DNA of 64,000 nucleotides, from the NCBI GenBank assembly GCA_031291725.1, contig JARLIM010000019.1, forward strand, positions 1 to 64,000, given 5' to 3'. This stretch comes from Acetobacteraceae bacterium. Lineage in GTDB: Bacteria; Pseudomonadota; Alphaproteobacteria; Acetobacterales; Acetobacteraceae. Under the pieces are notes generated by a model. The model was given only the letters and a program-made list of their open reading frames with translations, did not search any database and was not told where the DNA came from. The stretch's first letter is position 1. The number at the start of each line of letters is the position of its first letter. This document shows positions 17,744-27,270 of the stretch, one piece after another. A program made the translations under genes and the position numbers.

Positions 17744-19087
17744 ATGGATTTGGCGAGCTTGGCGGGGTTGCCCGCAACGCCTGCCTCCCATGATGGGGTG
17801 ATTTGGGGGATTCCGTTTGCCGGTCTGCTGCTGTCGATTGCGATTCTGCCGCTGATCCTGCCGCGCTTCTGGCACCACCATTTCGGGAAAATCGCGCTGT
17901 ATTGGACGCTGCTGCTGATCGCCGCCCTGGCGCGGGCGCAGGGGCTGGAGGCGAGTGCAGCCGAGATGTGGCGGCAGATGCTGGTGGAATATCTGCCCTT
18001 CCTGGCGTTGCTGCTCGCGCTCTACACCGCCGGTGGCGGCATTTTGCTGGAGGGCGGGCCGTGGGGCACACCGGGCGGCAACACGCTGCTGCTTGCCATC
18101 GGCACGCTGGCGGCGGGGGTGTTGGGCACCACGGGGGTGTCGATGGTGCTGATCCATCCGCTGCTGCGCGCCAATGCCCATCGCAGGCGACGGGTGCATC
18201 TGGTGGTGTTCTTCGTCCTGCTCTGTGCCAATGCGGGCGGTGTGACATCCCCGCTCGGCGATCCGCCGCTTTATGTCGGGTTTCTGCGCGGCGTGCCGTT
18301 CTTCTGGCCGGTGACGCATCTGGCCGGGCTGTTGGCGATGGTGGCGCTGCCGCTGTTGATGGTGTTCTGGCTGATCGATCGCAGGCTCGCTTGTGGCGAC
18401 AAGACATTGACCCGCACGCCGTTGCGGGTGACGGGCAGGGGCAATTTCGCGCTGGTGCTGGTGGTGGCCGCTGTCGTGCTGGGGCAGGGGATGTGGCATC
18501 CGGGGCAGATGCGGGTGTTGGGCGCTGCGATTGATATCGAGCGTCTGGCCGGTATGGCGGTGCTGTTCGGCGTGGCGGCGCTGTCGTGGCGGGTGACTCC
18601 GCAGAGCATCCGGCAGCGCAATCTGTTCAGCTGGGCGCCGATGATCGAGGTGGCGCTGCTGTTTGCCGCCATCTTCGCCACCATCATTCCGGTGGAGACG
18701 ATGCTGCATGCCGGTGCACAGGGGCCGTTGGCGCCGTTGCTGCTGCTGACGAAACAGCCCGATGGCGCGCCGAATGCGGTTGCGTATTTCGTCATCACCG
18801 GGGCACTCGCCGCCGTGCTCGACAATGCGCCGACCTATCTGGTGTTTTTCCAATTGGCCGGTGATGACGCCGCCCGGCTCACCGGCGATTGGGCGCAGGT
18901 GTTGCGCGCGATCTCAGCCGGTGCGGTGTTCTTCGGCGGGCTGACCTATATCGGCAACGCACCGAACATGCTGGTGCGCTCGATTGCCGCCCATCGCGGC
19001 GTGCGGATGCCGGGCTTCTTCACCTATGCGGCGATGGCGGCCCTGCTGTTGGGGCCGCTCTTGCTGCTGGTGGCGACGGTTTTGTGA
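17744..19087 (+). CDS. Sodium:proton antiporter / citrate transporter-like permease
   Basis: A 447-residue polytopic membrane protein with at least ten hydrophobic segments, of the ion transporter superfamily group annotated as sodium:proton antiporters or CitMHS-like putative citrate permeases. Recognisable family stretches are GTPGGNTLLLAIGTLAAG, NAGGVTSPLGDPPLY, and LDNAPTYLVFF with YIGNAPNML near the end. I chose the ATG at 17744 (MDLASL); a TTG at 17663 would add 27 residues but leave no room for a promoter against coxG. Transported ion or acid is not known. Confidence 0.8.
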   Translation: MDLASLAGLPATPASHDGVIWGIPFAGLLLSIAILPLILPRFWHHHFGKIALYWTLLLIAALARAQGLEASAAEMWRQMLVEYLPFLALLLALYTAGGGILLEGGPWGTPGGNTLLLAIGTLAAGVLGTTGVSMVLIHPLLRANAHRRRRVHLVVFFVLLCANAGGVTSPLGDPPLYVGFLRGVPFFWPVTHLAGLLAMVALPLLMVFWLIDRRLACGDKTLTRTPLRVTGRGNFALVLVVAAVVLGQGMWHPGQMRVLGAAIDIERLAGMAVLFGVAALSWRVTPQSIRQRNLFSWAPMIEVALLFAAIFATIIPVETMLHAGAQGPLAPLLLLTKQPDGAPNAVAYFVITGALAAVLDNAPTYLVFFQLAGDDAARLTGDWAQVLRAISAGAVFFGGLTYIGNAPNMLVRSIAAHRGVRMPGFFTYAAMAALLLGPLLLLVATVL

Positions 19088-19098
19088 GGTGACGCGGC

Positions 19099-19121
19099 CC
19101 AGGGGTTATTTATACCCCTGG
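19099..19121. terminator. Bidirectional hairpin terminator
   Basis: CCAGGGGT, a 7-base AT-rich loop, then ACCCCTGG form a perfect 8-bp GC-rich stem between two convergent genes. The minus-strand deacetylase stop codon (19106-19108) lies inside it. Likely ends transcripts from both sides. Confidence 0.6.
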
Positions 19122-19993
19122 CCCGCCCGCTCCATCTGCCACCATTCCATCAACTCCTCGCCATTCCAGAACAGCACGCCTTCATGCTGGCGGGCATAGT
19201 CATAGATGGCTTCAAGGTATTTGATCCGGTGCGGCACGCCGGAGATGTAGGGGTGAATGGCAATGGCCATGATCTTCGCCCGATCCGCGCCCTCGGCATA
19301 CAGGCGGTCGAACTGATCGCGGCAACGCTGTTCCCAATACGGGCTTTCATGATGCTGGATCATCATGGTGGGAATGTCGTTCAGCTCCGTGGTGTAGGGC
19401 AGCGTGACCAGCGGGCCGCGGTCGGTGGCAATCTCCGCCGGCTCATCATCCCACACCCAGTCGCCGATATATTTCACCCCGGCCTCGGCCAGATATTCCG
19501 GTGTCTCGAAGGTCTGCGTCAGCCCCGGTCCAAGCCAGCCGATGGGGCGCTTGCTGGTGAATTTTTCCAGCAAATCCTGCGTGCGGAAAATCGTCTCGCG
19601 CTGGTCGGCGATGTGATGGATCGGCCCCTGTTCCCAGACATGGCCCATGAACTCCCACCCCGCATCGCGCGCCTGCTCGGCCACTCGCGGGTAATCCAGA
19701 CACACGCGGGCGTTGATCGACAGCGTGGGGCGGATGTTGAGGCGGCGATAGAGATCGAAAAACCGCCACACGCCCACCCGCATCCCGTATTCATGCCACG
19801 ACCAGTTCGGAATATCCGGCGTGAGGGTGTTGCCCATCGGTGGCGAGAGAATCTGCCGGGGCATCGGCTTTGCGATGTCCCACACCTCCAAATTGACAAT
19901 CGACCACAGAACCAGCCGGGCATTGCCGGGCAGTTTCAACGGCGGACGGTCCACAATGGCGGAAAACGGTGCGCGGTCGCGAGGTGGGTGCAT
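19106..19993 (-). CDS. Polysaccharide deacetylase family protein (PuuE-like)
   Basis: A 295-residue NodB-homology (carbohydrate esterase 4-like) protein. The stretch EYGMRVGVWRFFDLYRRL is close to the cofactor-independent allantoinase PuuE and related putative urate-catabolism deacetylases. GWEFMGHVWEQGPI and WLGPGLTQTFETPEYLAEAG supply the His and other barrel residues of the fold. The enzyme probably hydrolyses an amide bond, either in allantoin or an N-acetyl sugar. No other ureide gene is nearby to confirm allantoinase. The ATG at 19993 (MHPPRDRAPF) has GGGGGAT upstream; an ATG at 20050 would add 19 residues. Confidence 0.8.
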   Translation of the reverse strand: MHPPRDRAPFSAIVDRPPLKLPGNARLVLWSIVNLEVWDIAKPMPRQILSPPMGNTLTPDIPNWSWHEYGMRVGVWRFFDLYRRLNIRPTLSINARVCLDYPRVAEQARDAGWEFMGHVWEQGPIHHIADQRETIFRTQDLLEKFTSKRPIGWLGPGLTQTFETPEYLAEAGVKYIGDWVWDDEPAEIATDRGPLVTLPYTTELNDIPTMMIQHHESPYWEQRCRDQFDRLYAEGADRAKIMAIAIHPYISGVPHRIKYLEAIYDYARQHEGVLFWNGEELMEWWQMERAGQGYK

Positions 19994-20148
19994 TTTGGTT
20001 ATCCCCCGATCATTAACGCAGAGGATTGGCTGGAACTGCGCCGTCGTCAATCCGTGCCGCGCGCAGTGGTTGGTGCGCCGTGCCTAAATTGATATAGGTG
20101 CAACAGCGTAAACCTAGGCTCGGGGCCAATCTGGCTGCCGGTCGTGCC

Positions 20149-20937
20149 ATGATGGGTCGGGATAGCGAGATGTTCATTGTTTCGGACGTATTGAATTTTA
20201 TTGGCAAACTCGGTGGTCCCAAATTCTCTCTCAAGCTTGGTATGTGGAAAATCGCGATCCGCAGGAATTTCGAGGTTGAGTACTACAAGCTCGGCACTCT
20301 GGTGCCCAAGGGGCTCGCCGCGCTCGATATCGGTGCCAATGAGGGCTATTATTCCGGTCGATTGGCGCAGCTTTGCCCACAGGTTTTCGCTTTCGAACCC
20401 ATCCCGCGCCTAGCCGACGAGTTGAAGCGCAAGGTGCCCGGCAACGTGGTGGTGCATCAACTGGCGGTCTCGAACAGCGTCGGCTCGGCCACGTTGCGGA
20501 TTCCGACATTCAAGCACGCCAAGGATTTCGGCACCGCGACGATTGAAGCCGGGAATTTGCTGCAAGACGCTATCGACTGCGAAATCGTCAATTGCCAGAC
20601 CGTGACGTTGGATGGGTTCATTCAGGGCAAAATCGGCTTCATCAAGATCGACGTCGAAGGCCATGAATTGGCCGTGCTGCAGGGGGCGCGGGAGCTGATT
20701 TTGCGCGACCGGCCGGTGCTGCTGGTGGAAAGTGAAAACCGCCATCACGGCGGCGCACCGGAAAATATCTTTCAGTTCATGCGCGGGCTGAATTACAGCG
20801 TCTTCTGCATCAGCCAGGGCCGGTTATATGCCGTGCATGACTTCGATTTGGCACTGCATCAGAACATCAACGATATGGCCGTTGGTGGCAAAAACGAAAA
20901 TTACATCAATAATTTCATCTTTCTGCCAGCACTCTGA
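20149..20937 (+). CDS. FkbM family methyltransferase
   Basis: A 262-residue SAM-dependent methyltransferase of the FkbM family, O-methylating sugars or similar small groups. The SAM-binding motif ALDIGANEGYYS is followed by VFAFEPIP, and the family signature FIKIDVEGHELAVLQGA is clear. The gene is visibly richer in A and T than its neighbours, suggesting transfer. Start is uncertain: GTG at 20098, ATG at 20149 or ATG at 20170; I chose 20149 because residues before it do not resemble the family. FkbM genes often sit with polysaccharide genes, but only the deacetylase is adjacent. Confidence 0.82.
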   Translation: MMGRDSEMFIVSDVLNFIGKLGGPKFSLKLGMWKIAIRRNFEVEYYKLGTLVPKGLAALDIGANEGYYSGRLAQLCPQVFAFEPIPRLADELKRKVPGNVVVHQLAVSNSVGSATLRIPTFKHAKDFGTATIEAGNLLQDAIDCEIVNCQTVTLDGFIQGKIGFIKIDVEGHELAVLQGARELILRDRPVLLVESENRHHGGAPENIFQFMRGLNYSVFCISQGRLYAVHDFDLALHQNINDMAVGGKNENYINNFIFLPAL

Positions 20938-20951
20938 CGTTCGCCGAGATC

Positions 20952-21863
20952 TCACCCCCACACCGCATCCATCCGCGCCGTCTCTTCCTCCAGCACGGCC
21001 AGGAAGGCGGCGGAGGCGGCGTCGAGCGGGCGTTTGGCGGGTTCGATCAGCATCAAATCCACCGATAGCGGCGGGTCGGCCAATTGCCCCACGCTCCAAC
21101 GCCCGCCCGGCGCGGAATCGGCCATCATCACGCCGGGCACGATGGTCAGCCAGTCGGTCTGGCCGACCAGATCGAGCGCGCCGAGCATTGCGTCCAATTC
21201 CAGCACCTGAGCGACCTCGACCGAATTGGCGTTCAGATACGCATCCAGGCTGACGCGCCGCGCATTCTGCACGCCGGGCAGCACGAGGCGAATCGGGCCG
21301 AGCGTTGCCAGCTTGACCGGCTTGCCGTGCTCCATTCCCCGCGCGGCACCTGCCACCAGCACCTCGGGCGTGCGGCAGAAGAAGCGGCTGCGCACGCCGG
21401 GGCCGGTCTGGCCGGAGGGTACCACGGCAAAGGCAAGATCGCCCGCCCGCACCCGTTCGGTGAGCACGAAACTATAGGCTTCCTCGATGCGCACCGAGAC
21501 ATTCGGGTGCAGCGCCATGAAGCGCGCCAGGGAGGGGGCAAGCACGCAGCGCGTCATGGACGGCATCAACCCCACGACGATCTCCCCCTCCAGGCTGCGG
21601 CCAAAACCGCGCAGCGACAGAATGGCGGCTTCATGGGCGCGCAGAATGTCCAGGCAATGGCGATAAAACACCTCGCCCGCCGGGGTGGGGGAGATCGCCC
21701 CCGCCGTGCGCGCGAACAGTCTTACGCCGAAGCGGTCTTCCAGCTTGCGGATATGTTGCGACACACCGGATTGCGTCGCGTTCTCCCGCCGGGCTGCGGC
21801 GGTGAAGCTGCGCTCCTCGAAGGCTGCGACAAATAAGCGGATTTCCGGCGGTGCGTCAGGCAT
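20952..21863 (-). CDS. LysR family transcriptional regulator
   Basis: A 303-residue LysR-type regulator. The N-terminal winged helix-turn-helix reads RLFVAAFEERSFTAAARREN followed by ATQSGVSQHIRKLEDR (about residues 6-50), and a periplasmic-binding-like effector domain fills the rest. The start ATG at 21863 (MPDAPPE) gives the usual family length. It is divergent from the ABC importer operon across a 149-base gap, the classical arrangement for a regulator of its neighbour, so it probably controls that importer in response to its ligand. Ligand not known. Confidence 0.88.
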   Translation of the reverse strand: MPDAPPEIRLFVAAFEERSFTAAARRENATQSGVSQHIRKLEDRFGVRLFARTAGAISPTPAGEVFYRHCLDILRAHEAAILSLRGFGRSLEGEIVVGLMPSMTRCVLAPSLARFMALHPNVSVRIEEAYSFVLTERVRAGDLAFAVVPSGQTGPGVRSRFFCRTPEVLVAGAARGMEHGKPVKLATLGPIRLVLPGVQNARRVSLDAYLNANSVEVAQVLELDAMLGALDLVGQTDWLTIVPGVMMADSAPGGRWSVGQLADPPLSVDLMLIEPAKRPLDAASAAFLAVLEEETARMDAVWG

Positions 21864-22012
21864 GCGCACAACTATGCGCGCAGAGTGACATGCCGAAAAC
21901 CCCCTCATGCCGGCGACGATGGGCTTGCGCGGCAAGGGGTGGATGGTGTCTGCTGCGAATTGCGATCATCCGATAAAAACAAGCGTGTGCATGCGCGGCG
22001 GGGAGGAGAGAG

Positions 22013-23035
22013 ATGATGCGGGGAATGCGGCTTTTACGTGGGCTGACGGCGATGCTTGGCGTCGTTGTGGCGCTGTCCACCGCGGCAATGGCTGATCCGC
22101 TCAACATCCGTGTCGGCTGGAGCACGATGCCCGGTCATATGATCCCGGTGCTGTTCGGGCCGGATAAACCCTATCTGAAGCATTACGGCCAAAGCTACAC
22201 CGTCGAGCCCGTGCTGTTCCGTGGTTCCTCACCGCAATTGACGGCGCTGGCGGCGGGCGAGATCGATCTGATCGCCTCATCGCCCGCCACGATGGCGCTG
22301 GCCGTGCTCAATGCCGGGATCGATGTGCGGCTGGTGGCCGACATCATTCAGGACGGCATGCCCGGCTATCATTCAGAGACATGGCTGGTGAAATCCGATA
22401 GCGGCATCAAGACCGCCGCCGATCTGAAGGGCAAGCGCATCGCCACCAACGCCATCGGCTCGGCCTCCGACACGGCGATGCGTGCGATCATGCTCAAACA
22501 GGGGCTGAAGGACCGGCGCGATTACATCACCATTCAGGCGGCGTTTCCCTCGATGTTGGCGCTGCTCGATCAGGGCAAGGTGGATGCCGCCCCCATTCTG
22601 ATGCCGGGGCTGATCGATGCGCTGAAAGACCCCAAATATCGCCCGGTGTTCGAAGCCAAGGATGCGTTGGGGCCGTCTGATCTGGTGTTCCTGATCGGCC
22701 AATCCGCGTTCGTGACCAAGAACCGTGCCGCGATGGTCGATTTCATCGAGGATTACATCCGCGCGATGCGTTGGTTCTCGGCACCGGCGAACCGCACCCA
22801 GGCGCTGCAGATCATCGGTGATTTCATGAAGGTGCCGCCTGCCGAGTTGGGGCATTTGTTCACCAAGCTCGATTATTACCGTGACCCGTGGGAGATGCCG
22901 AACGTGCCTGCGCTCCAATCCGCCATCGATGTCTCCAAGGAAGCCGGCATTCTGCCCGGCACCATCGATGTGGCGAAATACAGCGATCTGTCGCTGATCG
23001 CCGAAGCCCGCCACCGCATTGAGGCCAACCCATGA
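22013..23035 (+). CDS. ABC transporter substrate-binding protein (nitrate/sulfonate/taurine type)
   Basis: A 340-residue periplasmic protein with a signal peptide (residues 1 to about 27, ending AAMADP). The fold is that of the NMT1/SsuA/TauA family: [20 protein letters not shown] and [20 protein letters not shown] are family regions that line the ligand site. A strong ribosome site GGGGAGGAGAGAG precedes the ATG. The stop overlaps the ATPase start by 4 bases, making it the first gene of a five-gene importer operon. Ligand could be a sulfonate, nitrate, aromatic acid or thiamine precursor. Confidence 0.88.
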   Translation: MMRGMRLLRGLTAMLGVVVALSTAAMADPLNIRVGWSTMPGHMIPVLFGPDKPYLKHYGQSYTVEPVLFRGSSPQLTALAAGEIDLIASSPATMALAVLNAGIDVRLVADIIQDGMPGYHSETWLVKSDSGIKTAADLKGKRIATNAIGSASDTAMRAIMLKQGLKDRRDYITIQAAFPSMLALLDQGKVDAAPILMPGLIDALKDPKYRPVFEAKDALGPSDLVFLIGQSAFVTKNRAAMVDFIEDYIRAMRWFSAPANRTQALQIIGDFMKVPPAELGHLFTKLDYYRDPWEMPNVPALQSAIDVSKEAGILPGTIDVAKYSDLSLIAEARHRIEANP

Positions 23036-23829
23036 GCAAGAGCGGCTTCGGTATCGAAATCGAGGGCATCACCCACGGCTATGTGCCACGCTCGGGCAAG
23101 CCGACGGTGGCGTTGGACAATGTGTCGCTGAGCATCGCGCCCGGCGAATTCCACGCTTTGCTCGGCCCGTCCGGCTGCGGCAAATCGACGCTGTTGTTTC
23201 TGATCGGCGGCTTTCAGAAAATCCAGCAAGGCACCATCCGCACCGCGCGCGGATTGGTCAGTGAGCCGGGGCCGGATCGGGGCATCGTGTTCCAGAATTT
23301 CGCATTGTTTCCCTGGAAGACAGTGATCGAAAACGTGCGCTACGGACTGGAAAAGAAAGGCATCAAGGGCAGCGAGGCCGAGCAGCGCGCCAAGCATTAC
23401 ATCGATCTGGTGCATCTGAGCGGTTTCGAGAAGGCGTTTCCCACCCAACTCTCCGGCGGCATGCAACAGCGCGCGGCGATTGCCCGCACGCTGGCGATCG
23501 ATCCCGATATTTTGCTGATGGACGAGCCTTTCGGCGCGCTCGACGCACAGACGCGGCGGATCATGCAGGAAGAATTGCTCACCATCTGGCGCGGCACCGG
23601 CAAGACGGTGGTGTTCGTCACGCATGACGTGGCAGAGGCGGTGTTCCTGGCTGACCGCATTTCGGTGATGAGCGCGCGTCCGGGCCGGATCAAGCGGCTG
23701 GTCTCGGCTGAGTTCAACCGCAGCGCCGACCCCACCATCCACAAAAGCCCGGCCTTCAACGATATGGTGGAGCAGGTGTGGGAGATGGTGCGCGATGAGG
23801 TCGATCAGGCCCGCGCGCAGGGGCATTGA
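23032..23829 (+). CDS. ABC transporter ATP-binding protein (SsuB/TauB-like)
   Basis: A 265-residue nucleotide-binding subunit. Walker [10 protein letters not shown], signature [15 protein letters not shown], Walker [13 protein letters not shown] and the switch His in VFVTHDV are all in place, as in SsuB, TauB and NrtD. It starts in ATGA overlap with the binding protein and ends in overlap with the first permease, so the importer subunits are co-translated. Confidence 0.92.
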   Translation: MSKSGFGIEIEGITHGYVPRSGKPTVALDNVSLSIAPGEFHALLGPSGCGKSTLLFLIGGFQKIQQGTIRTARGLVSEPGPDRGIVFQNFALFPWKTVIENVRYGLEKKGIKGSEAEQRAKHYIDLVHLSGFEKAFPTQLSGGMQQRAAIARTLAIDPDILLMDEPFGALDAQTRRIMQEELLTIWRGTGKTVVFVTHDVAEAVFLADRISVMSARPGRIKRLVSAEFNRSADPTIHKSPAFNDMVEQVWEMVRDEVDQARAQGH

Positions 23830-24575
23830 GCGTGGTGCGCGCAGCTTACACCTATTTCCCGCTGGTCCTGCTGGCGCTGCTGTGGGAGGTGATTTCACGC
23901 TCCGGCGTGATCTCGCAGGACATGCTGCCGCCATTTTCGGTGGTGATGCGGGCGTTGTGGGGGCTGATTCAAAGCGGCGATCTGCTCAGCAACGGCACCG
24001 CCTCGCTCACCCGCGCCGCCATCGGCTTCGTGCTGGCGGTGGGGGTGGGGGCGTTGCTGGGGGCGGGGATGGCGCTGATCCCGTGGGTGTATCGCGGCAT
24101 CGATCCGATTGTGCAGATCTTCTACCCGCTGCCGAAATCCGCCCTGATTCCGTTGGTGCTGGTCTGGTTCGGCCTGGGCGATACATCCAAGACCTTCCTG
24201 GTGTTCCTCGGCTGCCTGCAACCGGCGATATTGGCCACTTATAACGGTCTGCGCGGGGTGGATGTGCTGCTCGGCTGGTCCGCCCGCAGCCTGGGGGCAA
24301 CCCGGTTTCAGGTGGTGCGCGAGGTGATGTTTCCCGCCGCCCTGCCGCAGCTTCTCACCGGATTGCGCACCGCGCTCGCCTTCATGTTCCTGCTGATGGT
24401 GTCGTCTGAATTGGTGATTGCCACCAATGGCCTGGGCTATCTGATCGGCAATTTCGGCGACCAGGGCAGCTATCCGGAGATGTTCGCCACCATTCTGGTC
24501 GTCACCGCCTTGGGCTTTCTGGCCGATCGCGGCTTTCTGGCATTGTCGGATCATTTGCTGCGGTGGCGGCCATGA
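23826..24575 (+). CDS. ABC transporter permease (SsuC/TauC-like), first
   Basis: A 249-residue inner-membrane permease with about six hydrophobic segments. The cytoplasmic coupling loop is [27 protein letters not shown], containing the EAA-like motif that docks on the ATPase. The start is either TTG at 23826, in TTGA overlap with the ATPase stop, or the GTG at 23832; I report the longer form. A second, different permease follows, so the importer probably has a heterodimeric membrane channel. Confidence 0.87.
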   Translation: MSVVRAAYTYFPLVLLALLWEVISRSGVISQDMLPPFSVVMRALWGLIQSGDLLSNGTASLTRAAIGFVLAVGVGALLGAGMALIPWVYRGIDPIVQIFYPLPKSALIPLVLVWFGLGDTSKTFLVFLGCLQPAILATYNGLRGVDVLLGWSARSLGATRFQVVREVMFPAALPQLLTGLRTALAFMFLLMVSSELVIATNGLGYLIGNFGDQGSYPEMFATILVVTALGFLADRGFLALSDHLLRWRP

Positions 24576-25342
24576 GAGAGATTCTGCGCTGGCTGGCGCG
24601 CCTATCCCCCATCTTCGTGCTGCTGCTGGTGTGGGAGGCGGTGGCGCTGGCGGGCTTGGTCAAGCCGTTCCTGCTGCCGGCGCCGCATGCGGTGGCCGGG
24701 CGGGTGTGGCACGATCTGGCGAGCGGGCAATTCGCGCTCAATGCGTCATTGACGCTGTATCGCGCATTGGTGGGCTTCGTGCTCGCCTGCGTGATCGGGG
24801 TGCCGGCGGGCATTCTGATCGCCTCGGAACGCTGGGTGCGCTGGCTGGCCGAGCCGCTGATTTCGGTGGGATTCCCGATGCCGAAAATCGCCTTTCTGCC
24901 GGTGTTCATGCTGTGGTTCGGCGTCTACGACCTGTCGAAGATCGTCATGGTCTGCTTCGCCGCCATCTTCGCCGTGGTGGCAGCGGCCGAGGCGGGCACG
25001 CGGGGCGTGGATAAATTCATGCTGTGGTCCGCCCGTGCGATGGGGGCCAGCCGCGCCGATGTGTTCCGCGAGGTGGTTTTGCCCGCCGCCATGCCGCAAT
25101 TCCTCACCGGCATGCAGATCGCGCTGCCGGTCTCGCTGATCACCGCCGTTGCCGCCGAGATGCTGATGGGCGGGGCTGGGTTGGGCGGTGCCATGCTGGC
25201 AGCAGGCAATTATGCCGACAGCCCCGGCGTGTTCGCGGGCATTGTCGAGACGTCGGTGGTGGGGCTGGTGGCCGTGGCCGGGATGACGGCGTTGCGGCGG
25301 CATTTGCTGCGCTGGCATGCCGAGTTCAATCCACGCGGATGA
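24572..25342 (+). CDS. ABC transporter permease (SsuC/TauC-like), second
   Basis: A 256-residue permease paralogous to the preceding one, with SARAMGASRADVFREVVLPAAMPQFLTGMQ (split here by key residues: the EAA loop with Gly-Ala-Ser) for contact with the ATPase and about six hydrophobic segments. The ATG at 24572 overlaps the previous TGA as ATGA and is preferred to an in-frame ATG at 24563. Two permeases with one ATPase gene suggests an asymmetric importer. Confidence 0.87.
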   Translation: MREILRWLARLSPIFVLLLVWEAVALAGLVKPFLLPAPHAVAGRVWHDLASGQFALNASLTLYRALVGFVLACVIGVPAGILIASERWVRWLAEPLISVGFPMPKIAFLPVFMLWFGVYDLSKIVMVCFAAIFAVVAAAEAGTRGVDKFMLWSARAMGASRADVFREVVLPAAMPQFLTGMQIALPVSLITAVAAEMLMGGAGLGGAMLAAGNYADSPGVFAGIVETSVVGLVAVAGMTALRRHLLRWHAEFNPRG

Positions 25343-25869
25343 GAGTGCTGTTCGGCCTTGCCCAGATACCCCGCAGTTTGGCGGCAGACGATCCACGCCT
25401 GCCTGCGTTGGATCTCGGGCCGGAGATGTTGCGGCTGAACACGCAGGCTGTGCCGGTGTCGGACTGGGGGGCGGATGTCGCAAGCCATGCCGGGCGGCGG
25501 GCGGCGATGCTGGCGTGGTTGCAGGCGCAGGCGGGGGACTATAACAACGCGCTGCGCCGCCGGATTGCCGCCTATTTCGATGCGGTGGATGCCGACATCG
25601 CAGCGCATGCAGCCGAGATCAGCGCCGCGTTGGCGCGGTTCGACGGGCTATATGCTGTGCAAGACCGCTTCTGGTCCGCGCCGCGACCGCTGATACGGGC
25701 GTGGTGGCAGGAGGGGGCAGGGGCGTGGCAGCGGGCGGAGCTGGCGTTCTGGGATGGGGCGCGGCTGACCGCCGATGCGCCACCCAGCTGCGGATTTTGG
25801 CGGGAGGCGGAATTGCCATGCAGCCCGTTTCGGCACCCATTCCCGCCCACTCCACCCGAGGCGGATTAA
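25339..25869 (+). CDS. Unrecognised 176-residue protein at the end of an ABC importer operon
   Basis: I do not recognise this protein. It starts at an ATG overlapping the second permease stop (ATGA), so it is very likely translated with the importer. It is rich in Trp (8 residues: 43, 60, 112, 122, 123, 130, 138, 154) and Ala, with a central helical stretch (about 50-105) and a Pro-rich tail after residue 160. There is no signal peptide or membrane segment; it is probably cytoplasmic. The first 35 residues (MRVLFGLAQIPRS, then PALDLGPEMLRLN) look like a compact folded start. It may process the imported substrate or regulate the ATPase. Its end overlaps the convergent ugd end by 4 bases. Confidence 0.7.
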   Translation: MRVLFGLAQIPRSLAADDPRLPALDLGPEMLRLNTQAVPVSDWGADVASHAGRRAAMLAWLQAQAGDYNNALRRRIAAYFDAVDADIAAHAAEISAALARFDGLYAVQDRFWSAPRPLIRAWWQEGAGAWQRAELAFWDGARLTADAPPSCGFWREAELPCSPFRHPFPPTPPEAD

Positions 25870-27179
25870 ACGATCGGCCGACCCACCGAATGATAGGCGA
25901 ACCCGGCCGCCTGCATTGCGGCGGGTTCATAGACGTTGCGCAAATCCACCACCACCCGCCCGGCCATCGCCTGGGTGAGTTGGGCGGGGGTGATGGCGCG
26001 GAATTCGTTCCATTCGGTGATCAGCACCAACACATCCGCCCCCTGCGCAGCGTCGAGTGCCGAGCTGCAATAGACCGTCTCCTTCGGCAGCACCGGACGG
26101 GCCTGCTCGATGCCTTCGGGATCGAAGGCCCGGAGAATGGCACCTTCACCGGCCAGGCGTGAGGCGATGGAGATGGAGGGCGCATCGCGCATGTCATCCG
26201 TCTCCGGCTTGAAGGTCAGCCCGAGCAGAGCCACCGTCTTGCCGCGCACCGAGCCACCGGCGGCCTGGATCACCCGCATGGCCATATTGGATTTGCGCGC
26301 GTCGTTGACTGCCACCACGGTCTCGATCAACCGCGTCGGCGCACCCGCATCCTGCGCAATGCGGGCGAGGGCGAGCGTGTCCTTCGGGAAGCAGGAGCCG
26401 CCGAAACCAGGGCCGGCATGCAGGAATTTCCGCCCGATCCGACCATCCAGCCCGATGCCGCGCGAGACATCCTGCACATTGGCGCCCACGCGCTCGCACA
26501 GATCGGCCATCTCGTTGATGAACGTCACCTTCATCGCCAGAAACGCGTTGGCGGCGTATTTGGTCAGTTCTGCGGTCTCAATCGAGGTGAACACAATCGG
26601 TGCCTCGATCAGATAGAGCGGACGATAGAGCTGGCGCAGCGCCTCACGCGCGAATTCGGTCTCGCAGCCGATCACCACGCGATCGGGGCGCATGAAATCG
26701 CCAATGGCGTTGCCCTCGCGCAGAAATTCCGGATTGGAGGCAACGTTGACCGGCAGATCCGGCCGTTTGCGCGCCAGAATTTCCGCCACCTTGCGCCCGG
26801 TGCCCACCGGCACGGTGGATTTGGTGACAACAACGGTGGGCTGTTTGAGCACATCGGCCACCGCTTCCACGGCAGCGTAGACATAGGTCAGATCCGCATG
26901 GCCGTCGCCCCGGCGCGACGGCGTGCCGACGGCGATGAAGACGATCTCTGCCCCATCGACGGCTTTGGCGAGATCGTTGCCGAACGACAGGCGGCCAGCG
27001 GCGACGTTTTCATCGACCAGCTTGTCCAGCCCCGGCTCATAGATCGGCAACGTGCCCGCAAGCAGCGCGTTCAGCTTCGGCTGATCGGCCTCGACGACGG
27101 CGACTTCGTTGCCGAATTCGGCGAAACACGCCGCAGACACCAGGCCCACATAGCCGCCGCCCACAACTGCAATGCGCAT
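25866..27179 (-). CDS. ugd: UDP-glucose 6-dehydrogenase
   Basis: A 437-residue NAD-dependent enzyme that oxidises UDP-glucose twice to UDP-glucuronate, a precursor for exopolysaccharide and LPS sugars. The N-terminal Rossmann fold starts MRIAVVGGGYVGLVSA; the catalytic Cys lies in GPGFGGSCFPKD near residue 260; the C-terminal UDP-binding domain has LGLTFKPETDDMRDAPS. Length is normal for the family. It stands alone and is divergent from the region of a small lipoprotein, with its own promoter likely in 27180-27270. Confidence 0.95.
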   Translation of the reverse strand: MRIAVVGGGYVGLVSAACFAEFGNEVAVVEADQPKLNALLAGTLPIYEPGLDKLVDENVAAGRLSFGNDLAKAVDGAEIVFIAVGTPSRRGDGHADLTYVYAAVEAVADVLKQPTVVVTKSTVPVGTGRKVAEILARKRPDLPVNVASNPEFLREGNAIGDFMRPDRVVIGCETEFAREALRQLYRPLYLIEAPIVFTSIETAELTKYAANAFLAMKVTFINEMADLCERVGANVQDVSRGIGLDGRIGRKFLHAGPGFGGSCFPKDTLALARIAQDAGAPTRLIETVVAVNDARKSNMAMRVIQAAGGSVRGKTVALLGLTFKPETDDMRDAPSISIASRLAGEGAILRAFDPEGIEQARPVLPKETVYCSSALDAAQGADVLVLITEWNEFRAITPAQLTQAMAGRVVVDLRNVYEPAAMQAAGFAYHSVGRPIV

Positions 27180-27270
27180 CGAAGCCTCACCTGTCCACGG
27201 TTCTGCAAATCCGGGGCGCAGAGCTACGCGATCCGTCCCAGTGGGTCAAACAACAGTGCCGTGGCAGCCT

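Noticed and set aside
17646-18407. 254-residue N-terminal extension of coxG
   Set aside because: It lies opposite the antiporter gene and is Pro/Arg/Ala-rich; the CoxG family start and ribosome site are at 17645.
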